Origin: Zygnema cylindricum
Taxonomy: Eukaryota; Streptophyta; Zygnematophyceae; Zygnematales; Zygnemataceae
Assembly (NCBI GenBank): GCA_037447655.1
Contig: JBBHKE010002220.1
Span: 95,460 to 108,803 of the forward strand
Length of the DNA: 13,344 bases
Reading direction: 5' to 3'
Shown here: piece after piece, positions 8,771-13,344 of the stretch
Layout of the letters: each line of letters opens with the position of its first letter
Numbering within the stretch: the first letter of the stretch is position 1
Translations under genes and position numbers: made by a program
Notes under the pieces: generated by a model
What the model was told of the DNA's origin: nothing
The model's input: only the letters and a program-made list of their open reading frames with translations
The model's database searches: none

Positions 8771-8840
8771 CCATAAAAAAGACAAAAAACTACAAAAAAC
8801 CACAAAAAACCACCAAAACCACCAAAAACTACCAGAAACC
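8771..8840 (+). repeat. Seven A-tracts phased at exactly 10 bp
   Basis: The consecutive 10-mers CCATAAAAAA, GACAAAAAAC, TACAAAAAAC, CACAAAAAAC, CACCAAAACC, ACCAAAAACT and ACCAGAAACC place A-runs of 3-6 bases once per helical turn. A-tracts in helical phase are known to produce intrinsic DNA curvature. The array sits in gene-free DNA, so a structural role is inference; a degenerate short tandem repeat is the simpler view. Confidence 0.7.
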
Positions 8841-9745
8841 ACTTTAAAATCTTTCCCGGAGGTTATCCTTGTCACGCTTCCTTTGCCTTCTTTCGACCCT
8901 CGTGGTTTGCCGTATTTTTTTTTCTCTTGTTTTAGGTTGTTTGAAATTCTTCGTTCGTACAATGAGATAGTACGCTCGTTAAAATCTTCTATTCAAACTG
9001 TACGCACAAAGTTTTTTGGCGATTTTCAATATTTGAAAACAAGACACTGGTTCCACCCAAAACAAGGCACATATGTGAGAGTAAGTCTCCTTGGCCGATT
9101 TGATGGCAAATTGCCCTGAAATTTTTTGACAGTAAAGGTCTTCTTCATACAATTCCTGGTTACTCGTGACGGAGGAACGGCCTTTACCTGGTAATCCTAC
9201 AATCTTGATACAATCTTTTTATAAACTTTTTTGGATCGGTGTAGATTCTATAATGTTCCCGTTTTTCTCCCCACTTTTGACCAATCTACAACTATCGAGA
9301 TCGCATCAAACATTTCATAAACATTCTTCCCTGGTTTAGACTATCAAACCCTTCCAAAGTTTTTTTTTTTCCCAAAGTTACAAAAAAAAACAGTCACAGC
9401 CGGTCACAACCGCTTTCTCAACAGAATTCAGATAATTCCAAAATCACGTAACACCGGAAAAAAAGAAAAAAAGAAAAAAAAGAAGGAAAGAGGAAAAACA
9501 GATCGATCAGTCGACTTGATCTTCATTAAATTGCCGATAAAGGCACAGCTAACTTGAGCCGTCTACAAGAATTTCATGATTTTTTTATGGTTTACAAGAC
9601 TAAAAAAAAAAAAAAGCGTTTCTTTACTCCGAAAAAATTTCAAATTTCTACACTCCTGTTCCTCCTTCGTGCTTCATATAGACTTTACTAACCACAAACT
9701 AGAACAAAAACACACACCCCAAAACCAACAACTTAGTCATTAAAT
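8841..9745. other. Intergenic DNA, no gene identified
   Basis: This is AT-rich DNA with A-runs (9383-9390, 9458-9482, 9602-9614). A plus-strand frame at 8883-9119 ends in a compositionally better stretch (RHWFHPKQGTYVRVSLLGRF), but no family is recognised. The part above about 9600 probably includes the 3' UTR and polyadenylation region of the minus-strand gene that stops at 9823. No further MECR exons were found here on the minus strand. Confidence 0.45.
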
Positions 9746-9851
9746 ACTCTTCCCCGTAATTCAATGACTCCTTTCCGTAATTCAACGACTCCTTTCCGTA
9801 ATTTTCTCCAACGACCTAGTCATTACAGACTCTTTTCCGTAATTTTCTTCG
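9731..9851. repeat. 21-bp repeat family spanning the stop codon of the MECR-like gene
   Basis: The unit ACTCCTTTCCGTAATTCAACG occurs at 9746-9766, 9767-9787, 9788-9813 (a longer variant) and 9829-9851. A second word, AC[C/T]TAGTCATTA, precedes two of the copies (9731 and 9814), so the array is a compound duplication of about 83 bp. The copy at 9829-9851 codes for the last residues of the minus-strand protein (KKITEKS), and the linker at 9814-9828 supplies the TAA stop (9825-9823). The other copies fall in the 3' UTR. Confidence 0.75.
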
Positions 9852-12800
9852 ACTTCAGGTATTCCGACCACAAAACGGGCCTCCTTGTTGAGCCATTGTA
9901 AACCACATTTTTAGGCAATGATTTCTGGTATGTCAAAAAAGTGCCTCCTTTTTTTAACAACTGGACGAGAGCTGTAGCCTGAGCTCCGTCGGAAAAATTG
10001 AACGCTACAGCCGGAGGAGGCAAATCACTTAGGAGCCGCTTGATATACCTGCAACGAGGGAGAGAGGGAGAGGGAGGGGGAGGGGGGGGGGAGGGGGGAG
10101 GGGGAGAGGGAGGAGAGAGGGAGAGGAAGAGGGAGAGGGAGAAGGAGAGGGAGAGGGAGAAGAGAAATATTTGGCTGTAAAGAGGTGATCGATATGTAGA
10201 AAAATTGGTACAGATATGAGCAGTTTTGAGATCGCCATTTGCTAAAAAAAACCTAAAGTATTAACTCTACTTAGGTGTTTTTCTCCATTTTTCAACAGTA
10301 GACACTCCTGTTGAGCTATTTGTCAGTCACATGATTGTCTACAGGTAAAGATCAATTAGATTCTACTTTCTGATGATAAACAGACAATTATTAACATTCA
10401 TTAATCATCATACAAAGGAACTCCAAAAAATTTACTCAATCGACAACTATTTCATAAACCCTAATGTAGGACATGAAGTATAGACATGTCCTAATACAGG
10501 CAAAAAATATCAATTGGCAGTGTAAAAGTTAAAGCAATTAATTATTATGTCCAAGAATGGGACGTTTACAATTGCAGAGCCGAAGCACAATTAAAGAAAG
10601 GGACAACATTGCGAAAAAATGTCCGTTAATTTAGTTCGTAAAAAACTGGTGTGGACTTTACAACTAAAAAATATACTGCATATTGAAGCTTTTGAGTTTG
10701 CGAAGTCAAAGGTTTTTACAATGAAAAATGTCCACCATTAATGATTTCGAAAACAACAATGGAAGAAGCTGGTGCAGTACACCGCACACCCTAATTAGTG
10801 TGTACGTGATGATAGTGTTGTTGGAAAAACAGTATGGTATAGGTAACCTCATATGCTCATATAAAGGGCCTCCGTGGGACACTTAATTCACACAACGTTT
10901 TTGATAAATGCTCTAGTCCACACTAACTAATGTACAGGTCTCAAAAGGTAGGTACTTTGAAGCATGATGTAAACCACTTATAATGATAAGTGGTTTGATT
11001 CTAACATACTCACGACACATAAAACTATCACATTATCCCAACAACCTATTAGAAGACGAGAGGTTGTCACAAAAACAGCGGTCGCTGACAATCGATAACA
11101 GGAGGTCACTCAATATTTTTTTAAAGAGGATAGACAAGAACTTGAAAGGGCCCACAAGTTCAGTAAATTCTGATGCCTAGTGATAATAACACTGATTCAG
11201 TAACAAAATAGCGTTAATAGCACTGTTTGAGGGAGTGAACTTAAAACAGTCACATCACTTTGAACTAAATTAGTATTATCAACAGTAAGATCGCTTTAAT
11301 ACTAATAGTTCCGTTACAATAATAACGACCGGCAGTGTAACTAATAAAAATGATCACTCGTTGAAAGTCGATAATAAGAAGTCACAGAACTTAAAAAAAG
11401 AAAAGAGAAAAAGACAAAAACTTGAAAGAGCCCACAAGTTCAGTAAATGCTGATGCCTATGCCTCTTTCACAATCTCAAAAACTGTGGTCCATACTGATT
11501 GCGGTGCTTAGTGGTGGTAGTATGTACCATGTTCTGGTGTACGATTCCGTTACCACCACGTCCCCTCCAAGGCTCTTAAGCTCCTCCACTTTCTCCGCTG
11601 TTCCAGGTTTGTCAGAAATCACATTTACTGTGGTCAATCCCCTCTCTTTTGCCAACTTTATAACCAATTTCCCCGTCTCACTGTCGGCTTCATTTTGAAT
11701 CAGTACATCGCCTGCCATTGTTCTCCCACCCAAAAACAGAGCGTCAGAAAACGCTAAAAAATATATTAAAAAAACATACAAATAAAAGATATAAATATAA
11801 ATAATAAAAAAAATATAAATATTTAAATATTTAAATACATAAACATATCAAACAAACATTGAGGGAATTACATCTTTTTTTTTTTTTACATAATCAGCTG
11901 TGGCCATTCTATTTTCGTAACTTTATTAGAAGCCCCATCTTATTCATAAAAGGAAGAAGGTTTCCCAAAACAGCCTGCCAAAAAAAATTAAAAAATGGCA
12001 TGTTCACAATATTGCTTCATATAATGACAGAAAATAAGTAAAAACACTCACAAAGAGAACGACAAAAGAGGCATATTAAAGGAACAAACACACCATGAGT
12101 TTCCGATCAGATCCTTCCGTGAGTCAAAAACATGCCGCACAGGTCAAGCACTTTTGTCTTTTTCCAAACAAAAACATCCAGCTTCACTCTGATATTAATG
12201 TACATCGAATAAATAAAAAAAGCTACATTGCACAAATCCATCAGAATTGATTCTACAACTATGTTGAATAAGAAGCTCCACCATAGTTTAGGTACAGAAA
12301 CCACACATCAGTGTTTGATCCACAATTGAAACCCCAATAATCTCAAGAACGGATTTCGATGAAAAGCAACTTGATTTCCATAAAGGATGATGTAAAAAAG
12401 CGATGGAAACACCATCTAAAGGTATCATCCAGTAAAATAATTTCTGATAATTTAGCCATGATTTTGTTAAGTCACATATCCAAAATACATTTCAACATTT
12501 GCCATAGAAGACAATGAAATGGTCAAAACCTTCAAAATCTTCCAATGATTCATAAAATGGAATTTTAAAATATTACAATATAGCTAAATAGAAATATATT
12601 TCTTAATCGTTCTAGGGAATCAAAGTAACCTAAATGTTTTTAGGGTTTCCATAACTAAGTTTGTGATCTCTAACGTTTCCTTCTTTACGAGTCGTCAAAA
12701 AAATATAATAATTTTTTCTTTCAATCAATGTCAAGATTTCATACCCTTTTCAATATTTTACAACATTCCTAAAATTTTACAATTTACAGTTTTTTTTAAT

Positions 12801-12948
12801 ACCTATTTTTGATCTACTAACCTTTACGGAGGGGAACAGAGTCTAGAAGGCGTGCTGCAGCTGCCTCATGGGAAATGCCACGCGTACACACACGTACGGC
12901 CGGAATACTGGTCGCTAGGCGACAGACGTGAGGCCTACAGAGCGCCAT
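9823..12948 (-). CDS. MECR/ETR1-like protein, Rossmann domain only, with predicted mitochondrial presequence; three exons
   Basis: Exons on the minus strand are 12948-12822, 11753-11528 and 10048-9823, joined in phases 1 and 2 to give 192 residues and a stop. Residues 1-25 (MALCRPHVCRLATSIPAVRV then CTRGIS) are Arg-rich without acidic residues and carry an RGI|S cleavage-like site, typical of mitochondrial import. Residues 57-115 (GDVLIQNEADSETGKLVIKL, then AKERGLTTVNVISDK, then EELKSLGGDVVVTES) match the NADPH-binding half of mitochondrial 2-enoyl thioester reductase, which makes acyl-ACP in mitochondrial fatty acid synthesis. Residues 119-158 (YIKRLLSDLPPPAVAFNF to GGTFLTY) continue the match. 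The family is about 370 residues with an N-terminal GroES-like domain holding the catalytic Tyr; that domain and the usual C-terminus are missing. The glycine-rich loop keeps only one Gly (Gly70). Enoyl reductase activity is therefore doubtful. It could be a specialised short paralogue, a gene with exons I missed, or a decaying copy. All frames and splice sites are intact. Confidence 0.72.
10056..10167 (+). repeat. 112-base uninterrupted purine tract; polypyrimidine tract of the adjacent 3' splice site
   Basis: Every base from 10056 to 10167 on the plus strand is A or G, mostly GGGAGA-like, with G-runs of 5 to 10 around 10076-10105 that could form a G-quadruplex. In the minus-strand transcript this is a 112-nt C/U run ending 6 bases before the acceptor AG (10050-10049). 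Ordinary plant polypyrimidine tracts are far shorter and U-rich, while this one is C-rich. The length is probably unstable between individuals. Confidence 0.95.
10971..10996. repeat. Perfect 11-bp hairpin with 4-base loop
   Basis: AAACCACTTAT (10971-10981) and ATAAGTGGTTT (10986-10996) are exact complements around AATG. It lies inside intron 2 of the minus-strand gene. It is too short for a miRNA precursor; it could be a remnant of a palindromic repeat. Confidence 0.75.
11088..11457. repeat. Diverged direct repeats of about 90 bp, offset about 280 bp
   Basis: Copies at about 11088-11177 and 11364-11457 share TCGATAA, GTCAC, CTTGAAAG[G/A]GCCCACAAG, TTCAGTAAAT and CTGATGCCTA in the same order, with small indels between. 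The best-matching block is offset by exactly 280 bp (11141 and 11421). The interval contains a 10-bp inverted repeat, ATTAGTATTA/TAATACTAAT, near 11268-11316. This could be the two ends of a small element or a segmental duplication inside intron 2. Confidence 0.75.
11754..12821 (-). other. Intron 1 of the MECR-like gene (1068 nt)
   Basis: The donor AAAG|GTTAGT (12822/12821) is close to consensus. The acceptor TATATTTTTTAG ends at 11754 after a very U-rich tract. The joined codon is G+CG (Ala43), and the frame continues into FSDALFL. The interior is AT-rich, and I found no exon-like sequence encoding the missing N-terminal reductase domain. A 65-codon minus-strand frame at 12107-12304 resembles no known domain. 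Confidence 0.65.
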
Positions 12949-13004
12949 AGCCGAAGCTCTCTACTTCAAATAGGGAAGCTGGAGGAACACTGTTGGAAAC
13001 ATAG

Positions 13005-13010
13005 TTTATA
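13005..13010 (-). promoter_or_regulatory. TATA-like box of the MECR-like gene
   Basis: On the minus strand TATAAA (within CTTATAAACT) lies 57 bases upstream of the ATG at 12948. With initiation about 30 bases downstream this would leave a 5' UTR of roughly 25-30 nt. The match is perfect, but the motif is short and common in AT-rich DNA. Confidence 0.3.
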
Positions 13011-13033
13011 AGTTGGTGTTTTAACGTGCGGTA

Positions 13034-13127
13034 GCACTAAACGTTTCCCCTATGCACTTTACTTTTGTGAATCATGCAATACGTTACTGCGCACGGAATA
13101 CGTTTAGTGCGCATGAAATACGCTAAG
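13034..13127. repeat. 20-bp tandem repeat with an 11-bp perfect inverted repeat
   Basis: TGCGCACGGAATACGTTTAG (13088-13107) is followed at once by TGCGCATGAAATACGCTAAG (13108-13127), and a partial third copy (ATGCAATACGTTAC) precedes them at 13074-13087. GCACTAAACGT at 13034-13044 is the exact reverse complement of ACGTTTAGTGC at 13100-13110. The cluster is 90-180 bp upstream of the MECR-like start codon, so it could hold repeated binding sites. Confidence 0.65.
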
Positions 13128-13344
13128 TGAGACGGTTACTGGGAGTGAAATGAACGGTTGGATCGCTGACAGGTACATATTTGTACGGATGGGCCCTTCA
13201 TGGAATGGAAAGTTCTACCAATTTTTTTTTAGGTGTTTTTTAGGTTAGAATAGTGCGCGCACTTTATAAAAATATAGTACAGTATGTGCGACAAGACATG
13301 AACTCAGTATATTTTCTGAAACCATACAGTATTAACGTATTTAA

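Larger units (their letters stand above)
10049..11527 (-). other. Intron 2 of the MECR-like gene (1479 nt)
   Basis: The donor is TG|GTACAT at 11528/11527, and the acceptor TTGCAG ends at 10049. Removing it rebuilds the split Trp118 codon (TG+G) and joins ESYTRTW to YIKRLLSDLPPP, which restores the family alignment. The intron holds the 112-nt purine/pyrimidine tract, a perfect 11-bp hairpin and a pair of diverged direct repeats, all listed separately. The minus-strand and plus-strand open frames inside it (such as the Ser/Pro frame over the purine tract) are low-complexity artefacts. Confidence 0.75.
12949..13344 (-). other. Upstream region of the MECR-like gene
   Basis: This flank is less AT-rich than the introns, in keeping with a promoter. 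It carries a TATAAA-like box and the repeat cluster listed separately. No open frame with protein character is seen, and the window ends before any neighbouring gene on this side. Confidence 0.45.

Noticed and set aside
9020-9160. A further C-terminal MECR exon on the minus strand
   Set aside because: Locally open minus-strand peptides exist here, but none resembles the family's C-terminal segment, and the frame of exon 3 already ends in a stop.
10029-10238. Minus-strand Ser/Pro-rich and plus-strand Gly/Glu/Arg-rich ORFs
   Set aside because: They are translations of the purine/pyrimidine tract, which lies inside intron 2 next to a well-supported splice site.
11754-12821. Missing N-terminal GroES-like domain of the MECR-like protein in intron 1
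   Set aside because: I read the minus strand through most of this interval and found no stretch resembling the family's N-terminal motifs; exons 1 and 2 are already phase-compatible without it.

Overview
This looks like nuclear DNA from a photosynthetic eukaryote, most likely of the streptophyte line (charophyte alga or bryophyte grade). The one unmistakable gene is psbO, interrupted by a GT-AG intron. Its protein carries the stretch [11 protein letters not shown], which from memory is the land-plant/streptophyte form and differs from the Chlamydomonas form. Genes are sparse, non-coding DNA is AT-rich, introns are U-rich, and there are many minisatellites, microsatellites and one clear MITE-like element. 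Nothing suggests a bacterial, plastid or mitochondrial chromosome: no operons, no Shine-Dalgarno pattern, no rRNA or tRNA.

Layout. 1-1875: intergenic and promoter DNA of psbO, with a GGTCGG-type inverted-repeat island (826-970), a dense array of GTAC motifs (1210-1277), GATAAC elements (1623-1674) and a CT-rich leader. 1876-3044 (+): psbO, two exons, 327 residues. 3045-6272: 3' UTR, then gene-poor DNA with a 31-32 bp minisatellite (4833-5190) that runs straight into a splice-acceptor-like site and a possible small exon. 6279-6477: a 199-bp MITE with terminal inverted repeats and a 6-bp target duplication. 6587-9745: no recognisable gene; short repeats, hairpins, and a run of A-tracts phased at 10 bp. 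9823-12948 (-): a three-exon gene that I assembled from splice sites and reading phase. It encodes a 192-residue protein with a mitochondrial-type presequence and only the Rossmann part of the mitochondrial 2-enoyl thioester reductase (MECR/ETR1) family. 12949-13344: its upstream region, with a TATA-like box and a repeat/palindrome cluster.

The two genes are convergent, about 6.8 kb apart, and functionally unrelated: psbO serves photosystem II in the thylakoid lumen, while the MECR-like protein is probably mitochondrial. A recurring theme is repeats at gene boundaries. A 112-nt pure pyrimidine tract (in the transcript) feeds the last 3' splice site of the MECR-like gene, a minisatellite feeds a candidate acceptor at 5196, and a 21-bp repeat family spans the MECR-like stop codon. 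The most interesting object is the short MECR-like gene, because the N-terminal domain that holds the catalytic tyrosine in known enoyl reductases is absent from everything visible here.
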